Shown here: in pieces, positions 55,950-64,000 of the stretch
Position numbering within the stretch: position 1 is the stretch's first letter
Layout of the letters: each line of letters opens with the position of its first letter
Origin: GCA-2748575 sp965222725
Lineage (GTDB): Bacteria; Pseudomonadota; Gammaproteobacteria; Pseudomonadales; Ketobacteraceae
NCBI GenBank assembly: GCA_965222725.1
Contig: OZ244969.1
Coordinates: 4,216,001 to 4,280,000 of the forward strand
Length of the DNA: 64,000 nt
Reading direction: 5' to 3'
The notes under the pieces: generated by a model
Databases searched by the model: none
Seen by the model: the letters and a program-made list of their open reading frames with translations, nothing else
What the model was told of the DNA's origin: nothing
Translations under genes and position numbers: made by a program

Positions 55950-57281
55950 TCAAAGCACCAATTCGGTCCCATCAAGCAATGTGATAAGCAAAGAACCATT
56001 CAGAACACTGATCTTTCCATAATGCTGACCACCGACACTGATGTTGCCCACCTGATCCTCTGATTGCCCATAATCAAGTGACATAATCACATCCTCATGA
56101 TTACTAACAGTCACCTCGTCGGCATCATATTTGTTACGCATTACCTGGTAGCTCTTTTTATCCCATGAGATGGTAAAATTTAAAGGCTCCTGTTGATTTA
56201 CATCCAGACCGGCATCGTATGCCACATCAGCCGTTTCATTGAGGTCAGCGGTCTGCACCTGCATAGCCAGCTGGATTTCGATAGTTTGCCTGTTATCGAC
56301 TAGCAACTCGGCAGGATAATGCTTATCAAGCGCACTGACGAAATGACCATTGGCACTAAAAACGAGCGGCGACTTATCCAGACCTATCAATTCCTGAAAT
56401 GGCTTTTCATTATCAAAGTCAATACTTCCTTCGATGCTTCCCTCAAATCCGGCACTGTTATTATCAGCCAACGCTTCGCTCATTACCTGTAGCTGATAAT
56501 CCATATTCAGGGGTAATTGAAAGGTTTCGCCATCCAGTGATTCGAAATGGTATTTGAAAGTGCCTGTCGTAATCTTTAATTCTGTATCACCTTGCTTTAC
56601 CACGCCAGATACACTGAAAAACACCTGATTTTCAGTGAACCCACTTTCCGCTAGCTGTACCTTCAGCGAAATATCTGTCCCGGTATCGTAGCCTGAGAGT
56701 TCTGCTGATCCATCCAGCAAGGCAAACCTGACTGTCAACGCATTACCCTTGAAAACCTCACGAGCTTCAACTGGCAAGCTGATTTCGTTTAACAGGTCAC
56801 ACAGCGGTCTGCCGAACAATTGCAGATTAAGCGCTGAATTACACAGTTCTGACAGTGTTTTACCAGCGATCAACTGATGGCAGACAAAGCCACTCACAAT
56901 ATCCAGCTTGTCGCAGGAGTTCTTTAGAAAAAGCTCCGGTAGTGCCACAAGAGTGGCCTGGCGCCCTGCTACAGCCAGGGTCTGAAACATTTCGGTTAAT
57001 TCCCCTGTTGCGGTTTTCGCGGCTGCCTCTCCTACCCCATCAAAGGACTGTTCCTCGGGGGAAAGGCTGATGGTGTCCTGCCAGCTTTTTAAGTCATCAA
57101 CAAAGCGCTGCACATGTTGCTTTTTTTCAGAATCGGATAGGACAATTCGTTCGTCAGCTCCACTATTCTTTTCAGAAGCGTTATCGCTACTCCCGCCGCT
57201 ACACCCCGTTAGCTGCAAGAAAAGCAAGATTGTGAATAAGTACGATTTTGTCTTAGAAAAGGTTTCCACATTCGTCCCCAT
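55950..57281 (-). CDS. Hypothetical lipoprotein
   Basis: A 443-residue protein with signal sequence and lipobox (LFLQLTGC, Cys at about 28). The linker is Ser/Asn/Asp-rich. The mature part has an N-terminal helical third with three cysteines (about 115-165) and a long beta-rich remainder that includes repeated DG and DT segments. It ends LLDGTELVL. I do not recognise a family. It stands alone, 23 bp from the end of the TetR gene on the opposite strand. Surface attachment is the only safe inference. Confidence 0.75.
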   Translation of the reverse strand: MGTNVETFSKTKSYLFTILLFLQLTGCSGGSSDNASEKNSGADERIVLSDSEKKQHVQRFVDDLKSWQDTISLSPEEQSFDGVGEAAAKTATGELTEMFQTLAVAGRQATLVALPELFLKNSCDKLDIVSGFVCHQLIAGKTLSELCNSALNLQLFGRPLCDLLNEISLPVEAREVFKGNALTVRFALLDGSAELSGYDTGTDISLKVQLAESGFTENQVFFSVSGVVKQGDTELKITTGTFKYHFESLDGETFQLPLNMDYQLQVMSEALADNNSAGFEGSIEGSIDFDNEKPFQELIGLDKSPLVFSANGHFVSALDKHYPAELLVDNRQTIEIQLAMQVQTADLNETADVAYDAGLDVNQQEPLNFTISWDKKSYQVMRNKYDADEVTVSNHEDVIMSLDYGQSEDQVGNISVGGQHYGKISVLNGSLLITLLDGTELVL

Positions 57282-57617
57282 TGAAAAGCGAATATCCTTG
57301 GTTTTTGCGGTTCGGATCCTATTGCATTTGAAAAAAATAGAGTAGCGGATGCTTGTATATTTTTATTGTTTTGCGAGAGAGTACACGTCTTTAAGGTGAA
57401 ATAGTGCTTTGTATCTAGTCCTTGAGTCGCTGTCCTGAATCCAAAGGTACGATTCAGCGAAAAGTGACTTATAAGACTATTTGCATGGATGATAGCGCAT
57501 AAATAGTTACCTTTTTATGTAAACACGGCTGCGTTGGCATCTTCGCGTACAAGCAGGAGTTGCTTCTCAGCCTGTAGCAGATATATTGGAAAATAATGAG
57601 AACCGTTATCAGATAGT
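57282..57617. other. Intergenic stretch, no gene seen
   Basis: About 335 bp between the lipoprotein gene and the P450 remnant. It is AT-rich. A short hairpin, CTGAATC with GATTCAG near 57433-57455, is present. The missing N-terminal P450 coding region is not found here, so the P450's 5' part has been lost and not just frameshifted. Confidence 0.5.
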
Positions 57618-58304
57618 TTATCTAAATGGCTACTTTTTCTGGATCCACCGTTTCACGGCACAATTCGTAAAGTGCTCAACAAGGCGCTTTCAAAAAAGGT
57701 GGTAGATTCTTTAAAGCCTGAAATTGAACGAATCGCAATTGAGTTGCTTTCGGGCGTACAGGATAACATCGAATTAATGTCCGGATATGCCTATCCGTTA
57801 CCCGTGTTGGTTATCTCCCAAATGCTGGGAATCCCCCCTGAAGATCGTGGCAAAATAAAGTCCTGGTCTGACAGTTTGGCGATGTTTTTAAATGTGCTAA
57901 TTGAAAGTTTAGATGGGGTTGTTCATGAAAGCCTGAGATATGAAAGCCCGGTTCAGCGCATGGGTCGTTTCACTGTTGGAGAGATCAATCTTGGCGATTA
58001 CGTGATACCCGAAGGTAAGCGTGTGCTATTGTTAATTGGCGCAGCAAACCGGGATCCGGAGCAGTTTGATGACCCGAATACTTTCGATTTCAACCGGGAA
58101 AGAAATAACCATATCGCGTTCGGCTATGGCCATCATCTTTGTTCGGGTAGTTACCTGGCAAAAGTAGAAATGACTGTTGCTATTTCTGCACTACTCCAAA
58201 AATTTAACCTGGAGAAGGCTGAGGTTGCAGACTATCAATGGCGAAAGAATCTGGGGCTGCGCGGATTGGAGTTTTGCGAAATTGAAGGTTTATGCGCCGT
58301 TTGA
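57618..58304 (+). pseudogene. Cytochrome P450 remnant with N-terminal loss and internal deletion
   Basis: The conserved frame starts before any start codon with WLLFLDPPFHGTIRKVLNKAL, normally about residue 80-100 of a bacterial P450. It is open from about 57618, preceded by stops. It runs to SDSLAMFLN, then jumps to ESLRYESPVQRMGRF, which is the K-helix ExxR. The I-helix with the oxygen-activating threonine is missing. The heme loop FGYGHHLCSG with the ligand cysteine is intact. A GTG near 57672 could still start a peptide. Two deletions leave it unlikely to be active. Confidence 0.82.
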
Positions 58305-58377
58305 TGGCTCCAGAATACTCAGGAGATCGATATAAAAAGATTCACTTATGCTTTGAAGCATACACACTAGTTGCAGC

Positions 58378-58419
58378 GGGTTGAACTGATAGGTGCATCC
58401 TGTATTCTCAGTTCAACCC
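58378..58419. terminator. Hairpin between P450 remnant and isocitrate dehydrogenase
   Basis: GGGTTGAACTGA (58378-58389) and TCAGTTCAACCC (58408-58419) are exact complements with an 18-base loop. It is placed 3' of the isocitrate dehydrogenase gene (minus) and after the P450 remnant (plus), as a bidirectional terminator would be. No T-run. Confidence 0.55.
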
Positions 58420-58437
58420 CGGCTCATGTTCCTGTGG

Positions 58438-60666
58438 CTAGCTGCGATTCATAATCGAATTCAACGTATCACTAGGTCTCATCAGCTTTTCAACTTTTTC
58501 AGGATCCGGCAAAAAGTATCCGCCCATATCAGCCGAGTTACCCTGGCATTGCGTCAGCTCAGCAATAATTTGCTCTTCCTTCTCTGCAAGCACTTTGGCC
58601 AATGGCGCGAAGTGGGCCTTCAATCCGGCGTCATGAGACTGTGTGGCCAAAGCTTCAGCCCAATACCTTGCCAGATAATAATGACTGCCACGGTTATCCA
58701 GCTCATTGACCTTTCTGGAGGGTGATTTGTCATTTTCCAGCACTTTCCCTATGGCATCATCAAGCGCTGACGCCAGGATATGGGCTTTGTGGTTTTTGGA
58801 TTTTGTCGCAACATCTTCCAGGGATACGCATAAGGCCAGGAATTCGCCCAGTGAATCCCAGCGCAGGTGGTTTTCTTCCACAAACTGCTGCACGTGCTTG
58901 GGTGCCGAGCCCCCTGCCCCGGTTTCAAATAAACCACCGCCCTTCATAAGCGGAACGATTGACAGCATTTTGGCGCTGGTGCCCAGCTCCAGTATGGGGA
59001 AAAGATCTGTCAGATAGTCACGCAGCACGTTGCCGGTTACCGCGATGGTGTCCTTGCCGCGCAGCAATCTTTCCATGGTATGCCGGATGGCCAGATCCGG
59101 ATTAAGAATTCTGATGTGCAAACCGTCTGTATCATGATACTGCAGGTAGTGCTCAACCTTTTTGATCATTTCCCTGTCATGGCCACGATACTCGTCCAGC
59201 CAGAACACGGCGGGCATGCCACTGGCTCTGGCCCGGTTTACTGCCAGTTTAACCCAGTCTTGTATGGGTTCATCCTTGGCACTAAACATGCGCCAGATAT
59301 CCCCGGCTTCCAGGTTTTCGTGCTGAAGCAATACTTTGCCGGACGAGTCAACTATACGCATGGTGCCGGAACAGGGTAACTCAAAGGTTTTATCATGTGA
59401 GCCGTATTCTTCTGCCTTTTGTGCCATCAGGCCGACATTGGGAACCGTGCCCATGGTGCTTGGATCAAACTTGTCATGATGTTTACAGAAGTTAATGGCT
59501 TCCTGATACATGGTGGCGTAACAGCTGTCCGGTATGATGGCTTTGGTATCCTGCAGCTTGCCGTCTGCGCTCCACATTTTACCGCCGCTGCGTATCATGG
59601 CGGGCATTGAGGCGTCTACGATAATGTCGCTGGGCACATGCAGGTTGGTAATACCTTTATCGGAATCAACCATTGCCATCATGGGGCGCGTTTCGTAGCA
59701 CTTTCGAAAATCGTATTCTATTTCAGAACGTTTTGAATACGGCAGTTTGTCTACGGCACGCAGCACACTGCCCAGGCCATCATTAGGCTCAACACCGAGT
59801 TCGTTCAATGTGTCGGCGTGTTTTTCGAAAGCATCTTTAAAATACACTCTGACAGCATGCCCAAAGATGATGGGGTCAGAAACCTTCATCATGGTGGCTT
59901 TCAGGTGTAGAGAAAACAGCAAGCCTGCATTGCGGGCGCCGTCCATTTCTTCGTTCAGGAATTTGTAAAGCGCTTTAATACTCATAAACTGCGCGCTTAC
60001 AACTTCTTTATCTTGCGCCTGTACTTCTTTCAGTACAGTGACTTTGCCCTGCTCGTCCACCAGTTCAATTCTGAGCGTATCTGCCTTGGTCAGGGTGGTG
60101 GAAATGTCACTGTGATAGAAATCGCCTTCGCGCATATGGGCAACGTGGGTTCTGGATGCCTGGCTCCATTTACCCATCCAGTGGGGATGCTTGCGGGCGT
60201 AACGCTTAACAGCAGAAGGGGCTCTTCTGTCAGAGTTTCCTTCCCTGAGTACCGGGTTCACCGCACTGCCCAACACCTTGGCGTACCGGGCTTTGATTTC
60301 TTCCTCTTCGGGTGTTTTCGGATAGCTGGGATAGTCCGGGATGTTATATCCCTTTTCCTGTAATTCGGTGATTGCGGCGATCAACTGCGGAATGGATGCA
60401 CTGATATTGGGCAGTTTAATAATGTTGGCGGTGGGCTCCTGGGTCAGTTTACCCAGTTCTTTGAGTTCGTCGTCTACTTTTTGCGCATCGGTGAGGTTTT
60501 CGGGGAAGTTTGCCAGGATCCGACTTGCCAGTGACAGGTTGCTGGTCTCTACTTCTATTTCCGCAGCTCGGGTAAATTCGTTAACGATCGGGAGTAGTGA
60601 GTAGGTTGCCAGAGCAGGTGCTTCATCAGTTAAGGTGTAGATAATTTTCGATCTGGTCTCTGACAT
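58438..60666 (-). CDS. icd: NADP-dependent isocitrate dehydrogenase, monomeric type
   Basis: A TCA-cycle enzyme of 742 residues that oxidatively decarboxylates isocitrate to 2-oxoglutarate. The ATG at 60664-60666, with GGAGAAAGC upstream, starts MSETRSKIIYTLTDEAPALA, the normal N-terminus; an in-frame ATG 13 codons earlier is not needed. NCKHHDKFD-like and SDIIVDASMPAMIRSGGKMW blocks plus GTVPNVGLMAQKAEEYGSHDKTF are typical of the large monomeric family, not of the dimeric Icd. It marks the return to ordinary chromosomal genes. Confidence 0.95.
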   Translation of the reverse strand: MSETRSKIIYTLTDEAPALATYSLLPIVNEFTRAAEIEVETSNLSLASRILANFPENLTDAQKVDDELKELGKLTQEPTANIIKLPNISASIPQLIAAITELQEKGYNIPDYPSYPKTPEEEEIKARYAKVLGSAVNPVLREGNSDRRAPSAVKRYARKHPHWMGKWSQASRTHVAHMREGDFYHSDISTTLTKADTLRIELVDEQGKVTVLKEVQAQDKEVVSAQFMSIKALYKFLNEEMDGARNAGLLFSLHLKATMMKVSDPIIFGHAVRVYFKDAFEKHADTLNELGVEPNDGLGSVLRAVDKLPYSKRSEIEYDFRKCYETRPMMAMVDSDKGITNLHVPSDIIVDASMPAMIRSGGKMWSADGKLQDTKAIIPDSCYATMYQEAINFCKHHDKFDPSTMGTVPNVGLMAQKAEEYGSHDKTFELPCSGTMRIVDSSGKVLLQHENLEAGDIWRMFSAKDEPIQDWVKLAVNRARASGMPAVFWLDEYRGHDREMIKKVEHYLQYHDTDGLHIRILNPDLAIRHTMERLLRGKDTIAVTGNVLRDYLTDLFPILELGTSAKMLSIVPLMKGGGLFETGAGGSAPKHVQQFVEENHLRWDSLGEFLALCVSLEDVATKSKNHKAHILASALDDAIGKVLENDKSPSRKVNELDNRGSHYYLARYWAEALATQSHDAGLKAHFAPLAKVLAEKEEQIIAELTQCQGNSADMGGYFLPDPEKVEKLMRPSDTLNSIMNRS

Positions 60667-60835
60667 GCTTTCTCCTGATATCTTGGTCATTAGGTCGAAC
60701 GACATTAACTATTCGCCTTAAAATAATAGCGGAGATTGTACAGAGTTTTTACTTTTACATACAGATAAGTTGTGTCCAAGTATTAACCAAAAAGAAAATT
60801 TACCCTAACAGGATCAAACACCTCCGGTAACAGGC

Positions 60836-61786
60836 TTACGCCAGTGCAGCCTGATAATTAGCCTTGGTCAATTCTTCGGATACATGCCAAAGCCTGGCAG
60901 CTGTGGATGCCTTACGGGCATGGGGTGCAATGCGGGCTTTGGTGGGCACACCGAATATTTCAAACGCATGTTTGGGGCCGTAGTAATCTCCGCCGGCAAC
61001 GTTGCTTCCGGTGGCAGCAAGCAAGGTGGGCAGGCAGCCAAGCTGTGGCGACTGGGAAACAAACGGCGTGACTGCATTGGTGATCCTGGCCAAAAGCTGA
61101 TGATTGCCCTTTTCCAGTGCAGCGTTAGCTATATTGGTACCGGACATGCCCGGGTGCACGATAACGGATTTTATATCGAGTTGATGTTTGTCAAAAAAGC
61201 GCTGCAGTTCTAACCCAAACATCAGATTGGCCAATTTGCTTTGTCCATAACCTTTAGCACGGCTGTAACGTCGGCTAAGTTGCAGATCGTCAAAATGGAT
61301 GCGCCCCCAGTAATGGGCCAGGCTGGCAATAGATACTACGCGGGAATCAGGTGTGTTCCGCAACAAGCCAAGCAATTGACTGGTGAGCGCAAAGTGCCCC
61401 AGATGATTGGCACCGATCTGCATTTCAAAGCCATCGGCCGTTTCTGTTCGTTCAATCCAGCCCAGGCCGGCGTTATTGATCAGACAGTCCAGTTGCTGGT
61501 ACTGATCGTTAATGGCCTGCGCACAGGCCTTCACCGAATTCAGATCCGCCAGATCGAGTTTTACGATATCGACATCGGCATTAGGTACATTGCTGAGGAT
61601 GTCCTGACGAGCTTGCTCGGCTTTATCCAGGTTTCGGCAGGCCATAACCACTTTTGCATTCTTGTAGGCCAGGGCCTGCGCTGCGGCGAAACCGATTCCG
61701 CTGTTGGCACCGGTAATAACAAAAACTTTACCGGATTGATCTGAAACGTTTTTTTCAGCCCAGGGATGAATGATAGCTGTGCTCAC
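60836..61786 (-). CDS. Short-chain dehydrogenase/reductase
   Basis: A 316-residue NAD(P)-dependent oxidoreductase resembling retinol-dehydrogenase-like SDRs. The cofactor motif TGANSGIG is at about residues 24-31, NNAGLG at about 102-107, and the catalytic YGQSK (Tyr and Lys) at about 183-187, with the serine in VVSIASLAHYWG. The substrate is unknown; alcohols or lipid carbonyls are common for this group. It follows isocitrate dehydrogenase in the same direction at a distance of 170 bp. Confidence 0.9.
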   Translation of the reverse strand: MSTAIIHPWAEKNVSDQSGKVFVITGANSGIGFAAAQALAYKNAKVVMACRNLDKAEQARQDILSNVPNADVDIVKLDLADLNSVKACAQAINDQYQQLDCLINNAGLGWIERTETADGFEMQIGANHLGHFALTSQLLGLLRNTPDSRVVSIASLAHYWGRIHFDDLQLSRRYSRAKGYGQSKLANLMFGLELQRFFDKHQLDIKSVIVHPGMSGTNIANAALEKGNHQLLARITNAVTPFVSQSPQLGCLPTLLAATGSNVAGGDYYGPKHAFEIFGVPTKARIAPHARKASTAARLWHVSEELTKANYQAALA

Positions 61787-61873
61787 ACCGATGTCCTCAT
61801 TGAAGTATGTTTAGCGAACTTTCGCTACGATACTTCAACAACTATCACAGTGTCAACAACATTCATTCTGGAA

Positions 61874-63091
61874 TCAGTTTTCGACATCAGCCTCCGTCGC
61901 CATCTCTGCAACCTCTTTGGGCAGATCACTCACTTTCGGTGAGCGGCGCTTCTGGGCTTTGGCAGGAATCATTCCGCGCATGGCTTCCAGTTTTCCGAAA
62001 CAAAGTTGCTTGTCATAGGCTTCCAATACGCGGGAGGCCTTGGGGTTGGGGATGGTTTTAGGGCCACGGTACAGCGTCAGAACGTTAATATCCTTTTCTC
62101 TTAATTGAGTATCCTGAATAGTCATGCCTTCGAATTTGGAGCCTTCCGGGATATAGATTTCGCTAACGCCGTAGCCTTTACTTACCGTCAGCCGTTGCCG
62201 CACATCGATTTCCGGGAAGTCCACCTGAGCCGCTATATACTCAACAACAGCCCCTGCCACGTCCAGGCCAGTGCAGGTTTCGATCCCTTCAAGGCCGGGC
62301 GATGAGTTAACTTCCATGATTTGCGGGCCGGTTTTACCTTCCAGCATATCCACCCCGGCAACTCTAAGGCCCAGAATCTGCGCGGCCCTTACGGCGGTTT
62401 CTTCGTATTCTGGCGGCAAATCCACGGCTTCAGCCACCCCGCCACGGTGAACATTGCTGCGGAATTCCTGCCCCTGTGCCACACGTCGCATGGCAGCAAC
62501 CACCCTGTCGCCCACCACAAAGGCGCGAATGTCCCTGCCTTTGCTCTCGGCTACGAACTTCTGAATCAGCACATTCTGCTTCTGGCTTTGCAGCAGCTCG
62601 ATAATAGATTCGGCCGCTTTAACCGTTTCTGCCAGCAGTACGCCGATTCCCTGGGTACCTTCAATAAGCTTGATCACCACAGGCGCACCACCCACCCGGT
62701 CTATGGCCGGTAATACATCTTTTTTGTCTCTGACAAAGGTGGTTCTGGGTATACCGATATGATGGCGGCTCAATATCTGCAGGCTGCGTAATTTATCCCG
62801 GGAGTTACTGATACCGTGGGCTGTGTTGGCGCAAAACACGTCCATTTCCTGAAACTGCCTGACAACGGCGGTGCCGTAATAGGTAATAGAGGCACCAATC
62901 CGTGGCAGCACGGCATCGTATTCGGTGAGCAGCTTCTGACGGTAGTACAGGTCAGGGGCGCCTTCCTTAACATCAATCGCGAACTTTAACGTATTCAGCA
63001 CTTTAACTTTGTGTCCGCGCTGTTTTGCGGCTTCTTTCAGGCGGATGGTGCTATAGGCATGTGGTCCACAGGAAAGTATCGCGAGTTTCAT
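61874..63091 (-). CDS. RimK-type ATP-grasp ligase with C-terminal TrkA-C-like domain
   Basis: A 405-residue ligase related to RimK, which adds glutamate to ribosomal protein S6. The N-terminal part (LAILSCGPHAYSTIRLKEAAKQRGHKVKVLN split into short blocks) and the ATP-grasp domain (VVIKLIEGTQGIGV, VLIQKFV, MEVNSSPGLEGIE) are complete to about residue 300. The last 100 residues are absent in E. coli RimK. They include EIYIPEGSKFEGMTI and resemble the ligand-binding TrkA-C fold. AAGGAG precedes the ATG. The substrate is probably not only S6. Confidence 0.88.
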   Translation of the reverse strand: MKLAILSCGPHAYSTIRLKEAAKQRGHKVKVLNTLKFAIDVKEGAPDLYYRQKLLTEYDAVLPRIGASITYYGTAVVRQFQEMDVFCANTAHGISNSRDKLRSLQILSRHHIGIPRTTFVRDKKDVLPAIDRVGGAPVVIKLIEGTQGIGVLLAETVKAAESIIELLQSQKQNVLIQKFVAESKGRDIRAFVVGDRVVAAMRRVAQGQEFRSNVHRGGVAEAVDLPPEYEETAVRAAQILGLRVAGVDMLEGKTGPQIMEVNSSPGLEGIETCTGLDVAGAVVEYIAAQVDFPEIDVRQRLTVSKGYGVSEIYIPEGSKFEGMTIQDTQLREKDINVLTLYRGPKTIPNPKASRVLEAYDKQLCFGKLEAMRGMIPAKAQKRRSPKVSDLPKEVAEMATEADVEN

Positions 63092-63301
63092 AGTCCGACT
63101 CCTTATCGTTGCGGGTGTGGCGATCCTTCAGACAGCCCATGTGTCTGCAAAGCGTATGGGGAAACATGCCTAGTATAGTCACAGATCCGGGCTTATCTCG
63201 AGGGTGCCCAAATAGGGAACCCGCACATAGCTAAAATCTATAAGGTAATTACCTTATGAGCATTGGTTGTTTTGTGATCTGCGTCACAATGTTATGCTGA
63301 G

Positions 63302-63316
63302 CTGGTTGATTATTAA
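63302..63316. repeat. 15-bp direct repeat, left copy
   Basis: CTGGTTGATTATTAA occurs here and again at 63540-63554, flanking the DUF6316 gene. Each copy continues into a small dyad (TGATTA/TAATCA and TTGATT/AATCAA). Could be paired regulatory sites or a short target duplication. Confidence 0.6.
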
Positions 63317-63335
63317 TCAGGTCGAGGGTTAAGAA

Positions 63336-63536
63336 ATGCATGTACGTAGTGGCGAACAAGAAAAAACCTGGTTCCGTACCGACCGTTTTTTAAGAACAGA
63401 GAATGGCTGGTACTTTTTAACCCGTGAGCAAACTCAGGAAGGGCCATTTAACTCAAGGGACGAAGCGGAAAGAGAGCTGACCTATTACATCCGCCACATG
63501 GAAGAATGGGGCACCTATCAGGTAACGACCCACTAA
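63336..63536 (+). CDS. DUF6316-type small conserved protein
   Basis: A 66-residue protein preceded by a GAGGGT site. The sequence is TWFRTDRFLRTENGWYFLTREQT, then a GPF segment and EAERELTYYIRHMEEWG. Aromatic and charged residues dominate, and no transmembrane segment is present. The pattern fits DUF6316, a short family in marine gammaproteobacteria. It is flanked by two copies of a 15-bp repeat. Function unknown. Confidence 0.7.
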   Translation: MHVRSGEQEKTWFRTDRFLRTENGWYFLTREQTQEGPFNSRDEAERELTYYIRHMEEWGTYQVTTH

Positions 63537-63539
63537 CGA

Positions 63540-63554
63540 CTGGTTGATTATTAA
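63540..63554. repeat. 15-bp direct repeat, right copy
   Basis: Second copy of CTGGTTGATTATTAA, 238 bp from the left copy, placed just downstream of the DUF6316 stop codon. The region from here to 63801 contains no gene that I can support. Confidence 0.6.
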
Positions 63555-63801
63555 ATCAATAAGAACAACCACTTAGACCCGTCCAGGGGAAATGCTGGAC
63601 CACGTCTGTGATAACTGCTAGCCTTGTGAGCCCGTTTTCCCAGAGCTTAATTTATCCTGCCTGACTGTATGTTTTGCGCAACATCTGCCGGATTGGCCTG
63701 TGCTGATTGCGCCTGAATTAAAAAATGAAAAGCTTCTCTATATTTTTAAAGAGAAACAACAGGTTATGATAGAGACACCGCTTTAATAATAAGATGTTTT
63801 A

Positions 63802-64000
63802 ATGACCTACCAACGAAAACTTTCTGCAACCGATAAAACGTTCCTGGCGCAACTGGAAGGCAAAGGCCTTGAGCATCCCATTCAGCGCATTAACCAGTTT
63901 GTTGTTGAGGGTGAAGGGCAGCTGGATGTGACTGCATTCGAAAAAGCTGTAGCCCAGGTGGCAGAAGCCTACCCCGGTTTGCGAGTCATCCAGAAAGGTG
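63802..64000 (+). CDS. Start of a condensation-domain-like acyltransferase (partial, cut by right edge)
   Basis: The first 66 residues of a protein: MTYQRKLSATDKTFLAQLEG, then HPIQRINQFVVEGEGQLDVTAFEKAVAQVAEAYPGLRV. This beta-then-helix opening matches condensation-type or wax-ester/papA-like acyltransferases, in which the HHxxxD site comes later and is outside the window. No strong ribosome-binding site is seen. Further assignment needs the rest of the gene. Confidence 0.65.
   Translation, partial: MTYQRKLSATDKTFLAQLEGKGLEHPIQRINQFVVEGEGQLDVTAFEKAVAQVAEAYPGLRVIQKG

Noticed and set aside
1..64000. tRNA, rRNA or integrase marking the island edge
   Set aside because: None could be recognised by eye; a dedicated search would be needed to exclude a tRNA.

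Overview
This window looks like chromosomal DNA of a marine-type gammaproteobacterium. The right end carries housekeeping genes typical of that group: a monomeric NADP isocitrate dehydrogenase, a short-chain dehydrogenase, a RimK-type ATP-grasp ligase, a small DUF6316-like protein and the start of a condensation-type acyltransferase. About 50 kb of densely packed metal-resistance and stress genes are joined to them. I cannot name the genus from sequence alone. No rRNA or tRNA gene and no intact transposase was seen.

Layout: (1) 1-9594, minus strand, probably one long operon: MerR-family regulator, CopA-type P1B ATPase, DUF2933 protein, isoprenylcysteine-methyltransferase-like membrane protein, Met/His-rich exported protein, APC permease, two small proteins, two FtsX-type permeases and an ABC ATPase cut by the left edge. 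(2) 10298-15385, plus strand: DUF2934 protein, pyruvate formate-lyase, its activase, a CBS-pair protein and an EamA transporter. (3) 15471-31324, minus strand, mostly one ~15 kb operon: nucleoside/AMP-phosphorylase-like enzyme, PRPP synthetase, beta-CASP RNase-like hydrolase, DUF5676 protein, HflK, HflC, internally deleted FtsH and DegP remnants, NDH-2, LemA, two TPM-domain proteins, GAPDH, a second methyltransferase, phospholipase D and a saccharopine-dehydrogenase-like protein. (4) 31574-38670, minus: CusCBA-type copper/silver efflux with DUF411 and a PPIA-ending protein. (5) 39035-47150, plus: BlaI/M56 regulatory pair and a second metal RND system. (6) 47207-52033: a third PPIA-ending protein, a second DUF411, a Cd/Pb unit (lspA, CDF exporter, CadR/PbrR) and a mercury unit (merR, merT, merP, GDCC protein) without merA. 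(7) 52056-58304: toxin-antitoxin pair, decayed Tn3-family transposase, repeat array, TetR/hydrolase pair, lipoprotein and broken P450. (8) 58438-64000: housekeeping genes.

The main observation is regulatory. Three promoters with the 19-bp spacer typical of MerR control (9683-9713, 10217-10247, 31398-31428) share a core ACATAGGTGTA or a close variant. They drive respectively the regulator/CopA operon, the pyruvate formate-lyase operon and the nucleoside/quality-control operon. Read together, the enzymes could form an emergency energy route: RNA breakdown, phosphorolysis to sugar phosphate, GAPDH, then pyruvate formate-lyase. It would be coupled to membrane repair and copper export under one metal- or thiol-sensing switch. 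A second palindrome family, ATTACA-N4-TGTAAT, also occurs three times (9875, 31511, 38751) next to these units and next to blaI.

Several genes are decayed in a similar manner. FtsH, DegP and the P450 have clean internal deletions that keep the frame over most of their length. A 40-codon truncated copy of the exported protein at 46719 lies inverted beside it.
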